DNA of 64,000 nt from Bradyrhizobium sp. RP6 (GTDB taxonomy: Bacteria > Pseudomonadota > Alphaproteobacteria > Rhizobiales > Xanthobacteraceae): contig NZ_RQIT01000006.1 in NCBI RefSeq assembly GCF_003837805.1, forward strand, positions 186,001 through 250,000. Reading direction: 5' to 3'. A model generated the notes under the pieces. The model ran no database searches. It was not told where the DNA came from and saw nothing but the letters and a program-made list of their open reading frames with translations. Within the stretch, counting starts at the first letter, position 1. Each line of letters starts with the position of its first letter. Below are positions 25,844 to 35,964 of this stretch, piece by piece. The position numbers and the translations under genes are program-made.

Positions 25844-26983
25844 ATGATCATCAACTCACGCTTCTTCAATCGTTCCGAACTCACGGGCTTTATCGTCCTC
25901 GCCGCCGTGCTGTTCGTGATCCTGCCGCTGTCGCTCGATGTGTTCCGCCTCAATCTCGTCGCGAAGTACCTGACCTACGCCTTCGTTGCGCTCGGCCTCG
26001 TACTGTGCTGGGGCTATGGCGGCATCCTGAGCCTGGGGCAGGGCGTGTTCTTCGGCCTCGGCGGCTACTGCATGGCGATGTTCCTCAAGCTCGAGGCCTC
26101 GAGCGTCGAGAACACGAAGATCCAGTCGACGCCCGGCATTCCTGATTTCATGGACTGGAATCAGATCACGTCACTGCCGCTGTTCTGGCAGCCGTTTCAC
26201 AGCCTCACCTTCACCATTCTCGCCATCATCTTCGTCCCCGGCCTGTTCGCGCTGATCATCGGCACCGCGATGTTCAAGCGCCGCGTCGGCGGCACCTACT
26301 TCGCGATCATCACCCAGGCGGTCGCCGCCATCCTGACCATCCTGATCGTCGGGCAGCAGGGCTACACCGGCGGCATCAACGGCATGACTGACTTGCGCAC
26401 GCTCAAGGGTTGGGACATCCGGCCCGACCACGCCAAGATCATCCTGTACTTCGTCGAGGTGGTGCTGCTGTTCACCTGCATCGGCATCGCGCAGTTCATC
26501 CGCCTGACCAAGCTCGGTCGCATCCTGGTTGCGATGCGCGAGCAGGAAGACCGCGTCCGCTTCTCCGGCTACAGCGTCGCCAATTTCAAGATCTTCGCCT
26601 TCTGCATGGCCGCGATCTTCGCCGCGATCGGCGGCGCCATGTTCGCGCTCAATGTCGGTTTCATGTCGCCGTCCTTCGTCGGCATCGTGCCGTCGATCGA
26701 GATGGTGATCTACACAGCCGTTGGCGGGCGGACGTCGATTTTCGGCGCGATCTGGGGCGCCATCCTGGTGAATTTCGCAAAGACGAGCCTGTCGGAATCC
26801 TTTCCGCAGCTCTGGCTGTTCAGCCTCGGCGCTCTGTTCATCGCGGTCGTGCTTGCCTTCCCGAACGGCCTGTCCGGACTCTGGGCCGATTACGTGCAGC
26901 CGCGCATCGACCGGCTGTTCGCACGCAAGCCGAAGTCGGGCTGGAACGGCAATTCGGTCGCCGACGGCGCACCGGCAGAGTGA
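25844..26983 (+). CDS. Urea/amide ABC transporter permease (UrtC/LivM type)
   Basis: The 379-residue membrane protein carries the LivM signature L-S-L-G-Q-G-V-F-F-G-L-G-G-Y near residues 63-76 and a long periplasmic loop (about 82-120) as seen in UrtC. It starts 17 bases after the upstream permease stop. The much longer open frame upstream is a shadow of that gene. It pairs with the 24900-25826 permease. Confidence 0.93.
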   Translation: MIINSRFFNRSELTGFIVLAAVLFVILPLSLDVFRLNLVAKYLTYAFVALGLVLCWGYGGILSLGQGVFFGLGGYCMAMFLKLEASSVENTKIQSTPGIPDFMDWNQITSLPLFWQPFHSLTFTILAIIFVPGLFALIIGTAMFKRRVGGTYFAIITQAVAAILTILIVGQQGYTGGINGMTDLRTLKGWDIRPDHAKIILYFVEVVLLFTCIGIAQFIRLTKLGRILVAMREQEDRVRFSGYSVANFKIFAFCMAAIFAAIGGAMFALNVGFMSPSFVGIVPSIEMVIYTAVGGRTSIFGAIWGAILVNFAKTSLSESFPQLWLFSLGALFIAVVLAFPNGLSGLWADYVQPRIDRLFARKPKSGWNGNSVADGAPAE

Positions 26984-26993
26984 GGAGGCGATC

Positions 26994-27044
26994 ATGCTCG
27001 TCGGTCATCACGATGCCGATGCCACGCTGGCGGTAAGGAGATAG
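26994..27044 (+). CDS. 16-codon mini-ORF duplicating the ATPase gene start
   Basis: This mini-ORF (M-L-V-G-H-H-D-A-D-A-T-L-A-V-R-R) begins with the same bases as the true ATPase gene. ATCATGCTCGTCGGTCATCA occurs at 26991-27010 and again at 27045-27064, exactly 54 bases apart. It has its own GAGGAGG ribosome site, and its TAG ends 3 bases before the ATPase ATG, so it may be translated and coupled to it. It looks like a small duplication that left a leader peptide in front of the gene; whether it has a function is unknown. Confidence 0.5.
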   Translation: MLVGHHDADATLAVRR

Positions 27045-27047
27045 ATC

Positions 27048-27803
<756 letters not shown>

Positions 27804-27814
27804 GGAGCACGCTG

Positions 27815-28504
27815 ATGCTGGCTATTTCGGATCTCCACGTCGCCTACGGCCAGAGCGAGGTGCTGCATGGCCTCAACGTCAAGGTCGCGCCCAACGAGAT
27901 CGTCGCGATCATGGGTCGCAACGGCATGGGCAAGACCACCCTGATGAAGTCGCTGATGGGGATCCTGCCGGCCAAAAGCGGCTCGGTGACCATGGACGGC
28001 GCTGAGCTCGGCAGCCTCAAGAGCTACGAGCGCGTCGCCAAGGGGCTCGCCTATGTGCCGCAGGGCCGCATGATCTTCTCCACCATGACGGTGAAGGAGA
28101 ACATCGAGACCGGACTCGTCGTCTCCGGCGGTTCCGAGGTGCCCCGCGATATCTACGAATTGTTTCCGGTGCTGCTGGAGATGAAAGGCCGCCGCGGCGG
28201 CAACCTGTCCGGCGGCCAGCAGCAGCAGCTCGCCATCGCCCGCGCGCTCGCGACCAAGCCGAAAGTGCTGCTGCTGGACGAGCCGACCGAAGGCATCCAG
28301 CCGTCCATCATCAAGGAGATGGCGCGTACCCTCAAGCGCATCCGCGACGAGAAGGGCCTTTCGATCGTCGTCTCCGAACAGGTGCTGAGCTTCGCGCTCG
28401 ACATCGCCGACCGCGTGCTGGTGATCGAGAACGGCGAGATCGTGCGCGATGATCCGCGCGATGCCGTCGATGCCGCGCAGGTCTCGAAATATCTGTCCGT
28501 CTAA
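27815..28504 (+). CDS. Urea/amide ABC transporter ATPase (UrtE/LivF type)
   Basis: The 229-residue ATPase has Walker A G-R-N-G-M-G-K-T-T near 34-42, the signature L-S-G-G-Q-Q-Q-Q-L near 131-139 and Walker B V-L-L-L-D-E-P-T-E-G near 152-161. The glutamate-glycine after Walker B is typical of the LivF/UrtE branch. It starts 11 bases after the upstream ATPase with an AAGGAG site and is followed 28 bases later by formamidase. Confidence 0.94.
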   Translation: MLAISDLHVAYGQSEVLHGLNVKVAPNEIVAIMGRNGMGKTTLMKSLMGILPAKSGSVTMDGAELGSLKSYERVAKGLAYVPQGRMIFSTMTVKENIETGLVVSGGSEVPRDIYELFPVLLEMKGRRGGNLSGGQQQQLAIARALATKPKVLLLDEPTEGIQPSIIKEMARTLKRIRDEKGLSIVVSEQVLSFALDIADRVLVIENGEIVRDDPRDAVDAAQVSKYLSV

Positions 28505-28532
28505 CCAACCGTAGTCAAAGGGGAGCCTCTCG

Positions 28533-29762
28533 ATGCCAGAGACACTGATCAAGGTCGATCTCACCAAGTCGGCCTATGAAAACGACATGGTGCACAACCG
28601 CTGGCATCCCGACATCCCGATCGTGGCCTGGGTCAATCCCGGCGACGATTTCATCATCGAGACCTATGACTGGACCGGCGGCTTCATCAAGAACAACGAC
28701 TCCGCCGACGACGTGCGCGACATCGATCTGTCGATCGTGCACTTCCTGTCCGGCCCGATCGGCGTCAAGGGCGCCGAGCCCGGCGATCTCCTCGTCGTCG
28801 ACCTGCTCGACGTCGGCCCGCTCAAAGAGAGCCTGTGGGGCTTCAACGGCTTCTTCTCCAAGCAGAACGGCGGCGGCTTCCTCACCGACCACTTCCCGCT
28901 GGCGCAGAAGTCGATCTGGGACATCAAGGGTCTCTACACCTCGTCGCGTCACGTGCCCGGCGTCAACTTTGCAGGTCTCATCCATCCCGGCCTGATCGGC
29001 TGCCTGCCCGATCCGAAGATGCTGGACACCTGGAACAAGCGCGAGGCCGAGCTGATCTCGACCAATCCGACCCGCGTGCCCGGCCTTGCAAACCCGCCCT
29101 TTGCACCGACCGCCCATGGCGGCCGCGCCAAGGGCGATGTGAAAGCCAAGATCGGCGCGGAGGGCGCGCGCACCGTGCCGCCTCGCGAGCATGGCGGCAA
29201 TTGCGACATCAAGGATCTCTCGCGCGGCTCCAAGATCTACTTCCCGGTCTACGTGCCCGGCGCCGGTCTTTCGATGGGCGATCTGCACTTCAGCCAGGGC
29301 GACGGCGAGATCACCTTCTGCGGCGCCATCGAGATGGCCGGCTGGCTGCACCTGAAGGTCGAGGTGATCAAGGACGGCATGTCGAAATACGGCATCAAGA
29401 ACCCGATCTTCAAGCCGTCGCCGATCACGCCCAACTACAAGGATTATCTGATCTTCGAAGGCATCTCGGTGGATGAAGCCGGCAAGCAGCACTATCTCGA
29501 CGTCCACATCGCCTATCGCCAGGCCTGCCTCAACGCCATCGAGTATCTGAAGAAGTTCGGCTATTCCGGCGCCCAGGCCTATTCGATCCTCGGCACCGCG
29601 CCGTGCCAGGGCCACATCTCCGGCGTCGTCGACGTGCCCAACGCCTGCGCCACGCTGTGGCTGCCGACCGAGATCTTCGACTTCGACGTGATGCCGTCGG
29701 CGGCCGGCCCCATCAAGCACATTACCGGCGATATCCAGATGCCGATCTCGCCGGACAAGTAA
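28533..29762 (+). CDS. fmdA: Formamidase
   Basis: The 409-residue protein belongs to the FmdA/AmdA acetamidase-formamidase family, hydrolysing formamide to formate and ammonia in the cytoplasm. The typical length and blocks are present: N-R-W-H-P-D-I-P near the N-terminus, H-G-G-N-C-D-I-K-D-L in the middle, and G-D-G-E-I-T-F-C-G-A-I-E downstream. It follows directly after the ABC importer (28-base gap, GGGGAG ribosome site) and precedes fmdB. This strongly suggests that the importer brings in formamide or related short amides as a nitrogen source. Confidence 0.95.
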   Translation: MPETLIKVDLTKSAYENDMVHNRWHPDIPIVAWVNPGDDFIIETYDWTGGFIKNNDSADDVRDIDLSIVHFLSGPIGVKGAEPGDLLVVDLLDVGPLKESLWGFNGFFSKQNGGGFLTDHFPLAQKSIWDIKGLYTSSRHVPGVNFAGLIHPGLIGCLPDPKMLDTWNKREAELISTNPTRVPGLANPPFAPTAHGGRAKGDVKAKIGAEGARTVPPREHGGNCDIKDLSRGSKIYFPVYVPGAGLSMGDLHFSQGDGEITFCGAIEMAGWLHLKVEVIKDGMSKYGIKNPIFKPSPITPNYKDYLIFEGISVDEAGKQHYLDVHIAYRQACLNAIEYLKKFGYSGAQAYSILGTAPCQGHISGVVDVPNACATLWLPTEIFDFDVMPSAAGPIKHITGDIQMPISPDK

Positions 29763-29854
29763 TCCATGTGCGACGGAATGCGGGACGGCGTCTGCTTGCC
29801 GTCTCGCATCCGCCGCCAGGTAAGTTGAACAAACTACAGCGTGGGGACGATGCG

Positions 29855-30232
29855 ATGCCAGTCTACGAATATCTCTGTGACGACTGCGGTCCATTCAAGG
29901 ACCTTCGCCCCATGGCGGAATGCGACGATCCGCAAAGCTGCCCGCACTGCGAGACGCTGGCGCCCCGCGTCATCCTGACCGCGCCGAACTTCTTCTGCAT
30001 GCCGGCGGACAAGCGCAAGGCGCACGCCGTCAACGAGCGCAGCTCACACGCGCCGCAGACGCTCGCACAGTACAAGGCCTCGCACGGCCCCGGCTGCGGC
30101 TGCTGCTCCTCGGGCAAGACCGTGAAGGACAAGAGTGCGACGGACAGGAAAAAGCCGGCGCGTCTGATGAACAAGACCAGGAGCGGCGCCAAGGGCTTTC
30201 CGACGGCGCGGCCCTGGATGATCAGTCACTAA
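29855..30232 (+). CDS. fmdB: FmdB-type zinc-ribbon protein
   Basis: The 125-residue protein has the FmdB zinc ribbon with two C-x-x-C pairs (Cys8/Cys11 and Cys29/Cys32) in the N-terminal 35 residues. Another small cysteine cluster (C-G-C-C) lies near residue 80, and the tail is basic. FmdB proteins accompany formamidase genes and were proposed as regulators; direct activity is uncertain. The gene lies 92 bases downstream of fmdA and 63 bases before the amidase. Its start (ATG at 29855) directly begins the M-P-V-Y-E-Y consensus of the family. Confidence 0.92.
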   Translation: MPVYEYLCDDCGPFKDLRPMAECDDPQSCPHCETLAPRVILTAPNFFCMPADKRKAHAVNERSSHAPQTLAQYKASHGPGCGCCSSGKTVKDKSATDRKKPARLMNKTRSGAKGFPTARPWMISH

Positions 30233-30295
30233 CCCACGCGATCGCCTGATCGGCGAGCGACCCGGACCAACGAGTCAAGTACAGGAGCGATCGAC

Positions 30296-31336
30296 ATGCT
30301 TCACGGCGATATCTCAAGCAGCAACGACACGGTCGGCGTTGCAGTGGTCAACTACAAGATGCCCCGGCTGCATACCAAGGCCGAGGTGCTCGATAACGCC
30401 CGCAAGATCGCCGACATGGTCGTTGGCATGAAGCTCGGCCTCCCCGGCATGGACCTCGTGATCTTTCCCGAGTATTCCACCCACGGCATCATGTACGATT
30501 CCAAGGAGATGTACGAGACGGCTTCCATGGTGCCGGGCGACGAAACCGCGATCTTCGCCGAGGCCTGCCGCAAGGCCAAGGTTTGGGGCGTGTTCTCGCT
30601 CACTGGCGAGCGCCACGAGGAGCATCCGCACAAGGCACCCTACAACACCCTGATCCTGATGAACGACAAGGGCGAGATCGTGCAGAAGTACCGCAAGATC
30701 ATGCCCTGGGTGCCGATCGAGGGCTGGTATCCCGGCAATTGCACCTACGTCTCCGAAGGGCCGAAAGGCCTCAAGGTCAGCCTGATCATCTGCGATGATG
30801 GCAACTATCCCGAGATCTGGCGTGACTGCGCCATGAAGGGCGCCGAGCTGATCGTGCGCTGCCAGGGCTACATGTATCCGGCCAAAGAGCAGCAGGTTCT
30901 GATTTCGAAGGCAATGGCGTGGGCCAACAACGTCTATGTCGCGGTCGCCAATGCCGCCGGCTTCGACGGTGTCTATTCCTATTTCGGCCACTCCGCGATC
31001 ATCGGCTTCGATGGCCGCACCCTGGGCGAGTGCGGCGAGGAGGATTACGGCGTCCAATACGCCCAGCTGTCGAAACATCTGATCCGCGATGCGCGCCGCA
31101 ACGGCCAGTCGCAGAACCATCTCTACAAGCTGGTCCACCGCGGCTACACCGGCATGATCAATTCCGGCGACAGCCCGCGCGGCGTCGCGGCGTGCCCGTA
31201 TGATTTCTACAAGAACTGGATCAAGGACCCCGAAGGCACGCGCGATATGGTAGAAGCGATGACCCGCTCGACCCCGGGTACGGACGAATGCCCGATCGAG
31301 GGGATCCCGAATGGAGCGGCGGCCAGCAATTACTGA
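30296..31336 (+). CDS. amiE: Aliphatic amidase
   Basis: The 346-residue nitrilase-superfamily enzyme has its triad at the positions known from Pseudomonas AmiE: Glu59 (F-P-E-Y), Lys134 (Y-R-K-I) and Cys166 (I-I-C-D-D-G). It hydrolyses short aliphatic amides such as acetamide or propionamide to the acid and ammonia. Length and conserved blocks are full. It is the last gene of the amide operon; an insertion sequence begins 18 bases past its stop and leaves it intact. Confidence 0.97.
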   Translation: MLHGDISSSNDTVGVAVVNYKMPRLHTKAEVLDNARKIADMVVGMKLGLPGMDLVIFPEYSTHGIMYDSKEMYETASMVPGDETAIFAEACRKAKVWGVFSLTGERHEEHPHKAPYNTLILMNDKGEIVQKYRKIMPWVPIEGWYPGNCTYVSEGPKGLKVSLIICDDGNYPEIWRDCAMKGAELIVRCQGYMYPAKEQQVLISKAMAWANNVYVAVANAAGFDGVYSYFGHSAIIGFDGRTLGECGEEDYGVQYAQLSKHLIRDARRNGQSQNHLYKLVHRGYTGMINSGDSPRGVAACPYDFYKNWIKDPEGTRDMVEAMTRSTPGTDECPIEGIPNGAAASNY

Positions 31337-31354
31337 GCCGTTGCAGGTTCCGCG

Positions 31355-32594
31355 TTACCCTCCCCTGCCCTCTAGGGCAGGGGAATCGCATGTGGATTTG
31401 CGGACGGCATTGCGCGAGCTGACGATATCGATTCTGAAGGGGACTCCCGATTCGCAGAGGGGGCCCTATGCACAAGATCCGCAACATTTTCAGCACGATG
31501 CCCGACCCACGCGCGCCCAACGCGCTGCACGATTTGCTGGACATCATCGTCATTGCGCTGGCCACGATCCTGTGCGGCGGACAGGCGGCGACGGACATGG
31601 AGGTGTTCGCGTCTTCCAAAGAAGAGCTGTTGCGGCAATTCCTTCGACTGGAGCATGGAGTTCCCAGTCACGACACGTTCAGCCGCGTGCTCAACGCGCT
31701 CGATCCGGGGGCTTTCGAGCAAGCCTTCCGATGCTTTATGGCAGCCTTCGCCGAGGCCAATGGGATCAAGCTCACCGGTGTGGTGGCGGTCGATGGCAAG
31801 GCGATGCGAGGAGCCTACGAGCGAGGTCGCAGCGCTACGCCGCTGCACATGGTCAATGTCTTCGCCACCGAAGCGCGCATGGCGCTTGCTTCGCGTATGG
31901 CGCCGGGCCGCAACGAGGCCCAAGGGGCACTGGAGGCATTGCAGATGCTCTCGCTCGAAGGCTGCATCGTTACCGCCGACGCCCTGCATTGCAATCGCCC
32001 CTTCGCCAACAAGGTGCTCGCACGCGGCGCCCACTACGTGCTGGCCCTCAAGGAGAATCAAAGCAAATTGTTTGCGGAGGTCGAGCGCTGCTTTGGCCGC
32101 TCGGGCAAGCGCGGCGTGGCGCAACAGCTCGAGCCGAGCACCCACGATCGATCCGAATCCAGGCGTGCTACAGTCATGCGCAACAGCAGCCTGGGGATCG
32201 CAAACCGCTTTCCCGGAGTGGCGGCTATCGGTCGCATCACCTCGCGCCGACGGCTGCATGGCAAACCCGCAGGCAAACCGGCCGTGCGGTATTACGTGTT
32301 GTCCAAGTACATGCCTGCAAAGCGATTTTTGCAGGTCGTCCGCAGCCATTGGCGTATCGAGAACCAGTTGCACTGGGTGCTCGACGTCGTCTTCGGCGAG
32401 GATGCCTGCCGAACCAGAACCAACAACGGTCCAGAGAACTTTGCGACCCTGCGGCGGAACGCGATCAATCTCATTCGCGCCCACCCCGCCCGCATCTCCA
32501 TGCGCCAAAAGGTCAAGCGCGCCGGCTGGGAAGATGCCTTCCTTCTTCAGCTCATCAGCCACATGCGATAGCCCTGCCTTGCGGGGGAGGGTAA
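31355..32594 (+). mobile_element. ISAs1-family insertion sequence
   Basis: The element is about 1240 bases long and bounded by imperfect inverted repeats. Both ends start TTACCCTCCC, and inner blocks also match (ATCGCATGTGG at 31385-31395 and its complement at 32559-32569). The left end contains a 10-base hairpin (31362-31371 / 31374-31383). I could not find a matching target-site duplication in the flanks. It sits between amiE and the MCE gene, 10 bases from the latter's stop, and disrupts no recognisable gene. Confidence 0.8.
31468..32571 (+). CDS. ISAs1-family transposase
   Basis: The 367-residue DDE transposase carries the first Asp in V-A-V-D-G-K-A-M-R, the second in V-T-A-D-A-L-H-C, and the glutamate in H-W-R-I-E-N-Q-L-H-W, followed by the V-F-G-E-D block typical of ISAs1/IS4-like transposases. 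The N-terminal M-P-D-P-R segment is also characteristic. The frame is uninterrupted, so the element may still be active. Confidence 0.95.
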   Translation: MHKIRNIFSTMPDPRAPNALHDLLDIIVIALATILCGGQAATDMEVFASSKEELLRQFLRLEHGVPSHDTFSRVLNALDPGAFEQAFRCFMAAFAEANGIKLTGVVAVDGKAMRGAYERGRSATPLHMVNVFATEARMALASRMAPGRNEAQGALEALQMLSLEGCIVTADALHCNRPFANKVLARGAHYVLALKENQSKLFAEVERCFGRSGKRGVAQQLEPSTHDRSESRRATVMRNSSLGIANRFPGVAAIGRITSRRRLHGKPAGKPAVRYYVLSKYMPAKRFLQVVRSHWRIENQLHWVLDVVFGEDACRTRTNNGPENFATLRRNAINLIRAHPARISMRQKVKRAGWEDAFLLQLISHMR

Positions 32595-32603
32595 GAAAGA
32601 GCA

Positions 32604-33425
32604 CTACCGCTTCTGCTCCGTGGGCCTGCGCGGTGGACGCGGAGGCGCGGGTGTCCCACTCATCTTGTTGGCGGCCTCGCTGACGTCGAGCAACGACCGG
32701 CGGATGTCTTCGAGGTAGGTCGCCGACTTCTTCTGCATGATGCCGGCAAGCTCGTGCAGTCCCTTGATCTTCTCGAGCAGCTCGTTGGCCTTGCCATCGA
32801 CGAAGCCTGGCACCGCGCCCTCGATCTTCGCGACCGCCTTGTCGAATCCCGCAAAGGCGCTGTCGACCTTGACCATGGCCGAATCGATCTCCGCGCCCTT
32901 GCTCCTGAGGTCGGCAGTGTGGCTCTCGAACGTGCGCAGGCCTTCCTTGATCGCAGGCGCGTTGTTCACGATGGTGCGGTCGACGCTGTGCAGGGTTTCG
33001 ACGATGGATTCGGCGTCGCTGAGATCGGCCGTCAGCACGGGAATGCCGTCCCTGTCCAGCGGCACCGGCGGCGCAGAGGGAGCGCCGCCGATCAGCGAGA
33101 TCGCGGCAATGCCGGTGAGGCCCTGGAACTCGATGCCTGCCACGGTGTCCTTGCGGATCGGCGCTGTGTTGTCGAGCATCACCAGCGCCACGATCCTGCG
33201 GGGGTTGTCGAGCTTGATCGACAGGATCTGGCCAGCGGGCACGCCGTCGAAATTGACCGGGCCGCCGCGGCGCAGCCCGCTGGCGGAACCACCCTCGAAT
33301 ACCACGCGCAACTGGCTGCGACTCTGGATGGTGCGCCATTTCTGCACGCCGAGCAGGCCGCCGAACGCCACGGCGATCGCCGCCAGCGTTGCCGTTCCGA
33401 TCACAAGATTGCTCGCGCGCGCCAT
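32604..33425 (-). CDS. MCE (MlaD-like) lipid-binding protein
   Basis: The 273-residue protein has one N-terminal membrane helix (about 5-25), an MCE domain (about 38-118; V-N-F-D-G-V-P-A-G-Q-I near 57-67), a long helical region and a Pro/Arg-rich tail. MCE proteins are the periplasmic substrate-binding rings of phospholipid transporters. No MlaE permease or MlaF ATPase lies next to it, so it is an orphan here or part of a locus split by the IS inserted just past its stop. Confidence 0.87.
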   Translation of the reverse strand: MARASNLVIGTATLAAIAVAFGGLLGVQKWRTIQSRSQLRVVFEGGSASGLRRGGPVNFDGVPAGQILSIKLDNPRRIVALVMLDNTAPIRKDTVAGIEFQGLTGIAAISLIGGAPSAPPVPLDRDGIPVLTADLSDAESIVETLHSVDRTIVNNAPAIKEGLRTFESHTADLRSKGAEIDSAMVKVDSAFAGFDKAVAKIEGAVPGFVDGKANELLEKIKGLHELAGIMQKKSATYLEDIRRSLLDVSEAANKMSGTPAPPRPPRRPTEQKR

Positions 33426-33484
33426 GGGGCTGAGTTTAGGGCCAAAGCGGGATGGTTGGAAGCAGGCCGCGATGCTAACTGAGA

Positions 33485-33600
33485 CGGGTTAACGACTTGT
33501 CCGCCGAAGCTCGAAGAGCGAAGGCGGAAGCGTAACCCGCCAACGCCTCGCACGTGGATGCACCGAATTGGCAGATTGCACTGCCGCCAATCCGCCCTAC
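33485..33600. repeat. Dispersed repeat, family of 3013-3100
   Basis: The segment holds GGCGGAAGCGTAACCCGCC followed by an imperfect inverted partner CAATCCGCCCTAC, with a spacer in between. It sits between the MCE gene and the acyl-CoA synthetase. No coding frame is visible. Confidence 0.5.
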
Positions 33601-33607
33601 GACATCC

Positions 33608-35824
33608 TCAATGTTCGGCCGCGCGCTTTGCCGCGGCATTGTTCAACACGATCAGCGCATCGACGGCCACGCCCGTCCTGGGGTTGATCAGGAACGGGTT
33701 GATGTCGATCGAGGCGATCCGGTTGCCGGCATCCGCGATCAGGTTGGAGAGGCCGACCAGCGCCTTCACCGCCGAGGCCTCGTGCAGGGCCGGCTTGCCG
33801 CGATAGCCGCGCATCTTGATGCCCGCCTTGGTGCGGCCGATCAAAGCACGGGCCTCGGCCTCGTCCAGCGGCGCGCCGGCGAGGGCGACGTCCTTCATCA
33901 ACTCGATGTCGATGCCGCCGGTGCCGAACAGCACGACCGGCCCCATCTCGGCATCGAGCGAGGCGCCGACCACGAGCTCGAGATCGGCCTTGACCTGCTG
34001 TGCGATCAGGATGCCGTCGAGCTTCGGCTTTCCCTTCAGCTTGCTGACCCGCGCGGTGATGTCGGCGAACGCCTTCTTCACCTCGGCCGCGTTGCTGAGA
34101 TTCAGCACCACGCCGCCGATGTCGGACTTGTGCAGGATCTCTGCGCTGACGACCTTTGCCACGACCGGAAAGCCGATCTGCTTCGCAATCTTCACCGCTT
34201 CGGCCGCCGTCTGCGCGATCGCCTCCTTCGAGATCGGGATGCCGTAAGCCTTGAGGAGCTTCTTCGAGGCGACCTCGTCGAGCGCGGCACCAGTCGCCGA
34301 TCTCAATGTCTTCTCCAGCATGGCGCGGGCGGCGGGCTTCGAGCTCGAGACGATGTCGGGCACCTCTTTGCGCAGCTTCGCGTAGTCGAGCAGCGACTTG
34401 ATCGCGGTCACCGCACGGTCCATGCCCTGCATGACCGCAAGATGCGGCAGCGACTTGCGCAAGTCCTTGGTGTACTCGGTGAAGCCGATCGACATCGCGC
34501 TGATATAGATCACCGGCTTGCCGGCCTGGCCTGCCATCTCGTTGACGATGCGCAAGTTGCGCTCGCGCAGCTCGTGCGGTGCCTTCGGCAGTTCGGCATC
34601 GACGATGACGATGTCGATATCCGGGTCGTCGATCATCAGCTTGATCGACTTCATATAGACGGAGGGATCGACGACCGCGGCAAAGCCGGCGTCGAGCGGA
34701 TTGCCGACGATCGAGCCGGGACCGAGCATCTTCGCCAGCTCCGAGCTGACATGCGGGCTCAGCGGCGCGAAGTTCAGTCCCGCGGCGTCGAAGGCGTCGA
34801 TCAGCATGCCGCGCTTGCCGCCCGACAGCGTGACGGCGGCAAGCCGGTCGCCCTTGGGTACGGCAGCGTGAACGAAGCATTCGGTGGTTTCGATCAGTTC
34901 GTCGAGCCCGCCGACCCGGATCACGCCTTCACGCGTTGCGATCGCGTCGAACGTTTCGATCGAGCCAGCGAGCGCTCCGGTATGCGCCATCGCCGCGGCG
35001 CGGCCGCCCTCGGATGCGCCGAGCTTGAGCGCGATCACGGGCTTGCTCGCGGCGCGCGCCGCCTTGCACGCATCGCGAAACGCCTTGGTGTTGCGCACGC
35101 CTTCGAGGTAGACGACGATCGCCTTGATGCTCGGGTCCTCGGCGAAATAGCGCATCAGGTCCGGCGTCTCGAGGCCGGCCTCGTTGCCGGTGGTCACCAT
35201 ATAGCCGACACCGACACCCCGATCCTCCAGCGCCTGGCGGATCGCCATGACGATGGCGCCGGATTGCCCGGCGATCGCCACCGCGCCCTGTTCCATGGTG
35301 ACGATTCGATCGTCGATGTTGGTGAAGAGCTTTTCGCCGGCGCTCAAATTGCCGAGGCAGTTCGGGCCGGTGACGGCAAGGCACGTCTCGCGCACGGCCG
35401 CCTGCAGTTCGGCGGCAAGCCTCTGGCTTTCTTCATCCTGCAACTCGCTGAATCCCGAGGTGACGATGGTGGCCGAACGCGCGCCGGCCGCGGCGGCGTC
35501 GCGGATCACCTGCACGGCGAAGCGCGCGGGCACAAGCACCAGAACGTGATCGGGCTTTTCGGGAAGGCTCGCAAAATCCTTGTAGCACGGGACGCCCCAA
35601 ATGGCGTCGCGCTTGGCGTTGACCGGATAGAGGCCGCCCTCGTAACCGTATTTCACGAGATTGTTCCAGATGCGCTCGGCATAATTGCCGGGCTTGTCGG
35701 TCGCACCCACCAGCACGATGTTGCGCGGGTGCAGCATGGCGTGGACGCCCTTGACGATGTCGCTGGCATCGGGCGGCGGAGACCATGGACGAAATGCGGA
35801 CGCAGCAGACACCTGGGCTTCCAT
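33608..35824 (-). CDS. Acyl-CoA synthetase, ADP(NDP)-forming type
   Basis: The 738-residue single-chain enzyme resembles the archaeal ADP-forming acetyl-CoA synthetases and the acetate-CoA ligase family. It has an N-terminal CoA-binding Rossmann domain (I-V-L-V-G-A-T near 36-42), succinyl-CoA-ligase-like middle domains with G-P-N-C-L-G near 153-158 and the phospho-histidine His281 in A-H-T-G-A-L-A-G. A C-terminal ATP-grasp domain runs from about residue 500 onward. The acid substrate is unknown. It is monocistronic. Confidence 0.92.
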   Translation of the reverse strand: MEAQVSAASAFRPWSPPPDASDIVKGVHAMLHPRNIVLVGATDKPGNYAERIWNNLVKYGYEGGLYPVNAKRDAIWGVPCYKDFASLPEKPDHVLVLVPARFAVQVIRDAAAAGARSATIVTSGFSELQDEESQRLAAELQAAVRETCLAVTGPNCLGNLSAGEKLFTNIDDRIVTMEQGAVAIAGQSGAIVMAIRQALEDRGVGVGYMVTTGNEAGLETPDLMRYFAEDPSIKAIVVYLEGVRNTKAFRDACKAARAASKPVIALKLGASEGGRAAAMAHTGALAGSIETFDAIATREGVIRVGGLDELIETTECFVHAAVPKGDRLAAVTLSGGKRGMLIDAFDAAGLNFAPLSPHVSSELAKMLGPGSIVGNPLDAGFAAVVDPSVYMKSIKLMIDDPDIDIVIVDAELPKAPHELRERNLRIVNEMAGQAGKPVIYISAMSIGFTEYTKDLRKSLPHLAVMQGMDRAVTAIKSLLDYAKLRKEVPDIVSSSKPAARAMLEKTLRSATGAALDEVASKKLLKAYGIPISKEAIAQTAAEAVKIAKQIGFPVVAKVVSAEILHKSDIGGVVLNLSNAAEVKKAFADITARVSKLKGKPKLDGILIAQQVKADLELVVGASLDAEMGPVVLFGTGGIDIELMKDVALAGAPLDEAEARALIGRTKAGIKMRGYRGKPALHEASAVKALVGLSNLIADAGNRIASIDINPFLINPRTGVAVDALIVLNNAAAKRAAEH

Positions 35825-35964
35825 GGAGTGATCTCACCTGTTGTTCTTCTTGGTTGAGCGTCACTCCGTTCTATGGCGACTCCTTCGGAGTGGCAACCAT
35901 GCCGGTGGTATGCCGCGCGGTGGAATGAGCGACGCCGGTACATGTCGTCGACTCGGCGAGCGAT

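Noticed and set aside
31345..32604. Target-site duplication of the insertion sequence
   Set aside because: The 8-10 bases on either side (AGGTTCCGCG and GAAAGAGCAC) do not match under any nearby choice of boundaries.
31372..33339. A 655-codon leftward frame across the IS and MCE gene
   Set aside because: It runs antisense to the transposase and out of frame with the MCE gene; its translation has low-complexity Arg-rich shadow composition.
33554..35857. A 767-codon open frame antisense to the acyl-CoA synthetase
   Set aside because: High-GC mirror frame: Arg/Asp/His-rich composition with no domain, fully covered by a clear gene on the other strand. The same reasoning removes the antisense frames at 1230-2579, 6815-8263, 14310-15701, 17317-19035, 28515-29894, 49927-52095 and 62010-63668.
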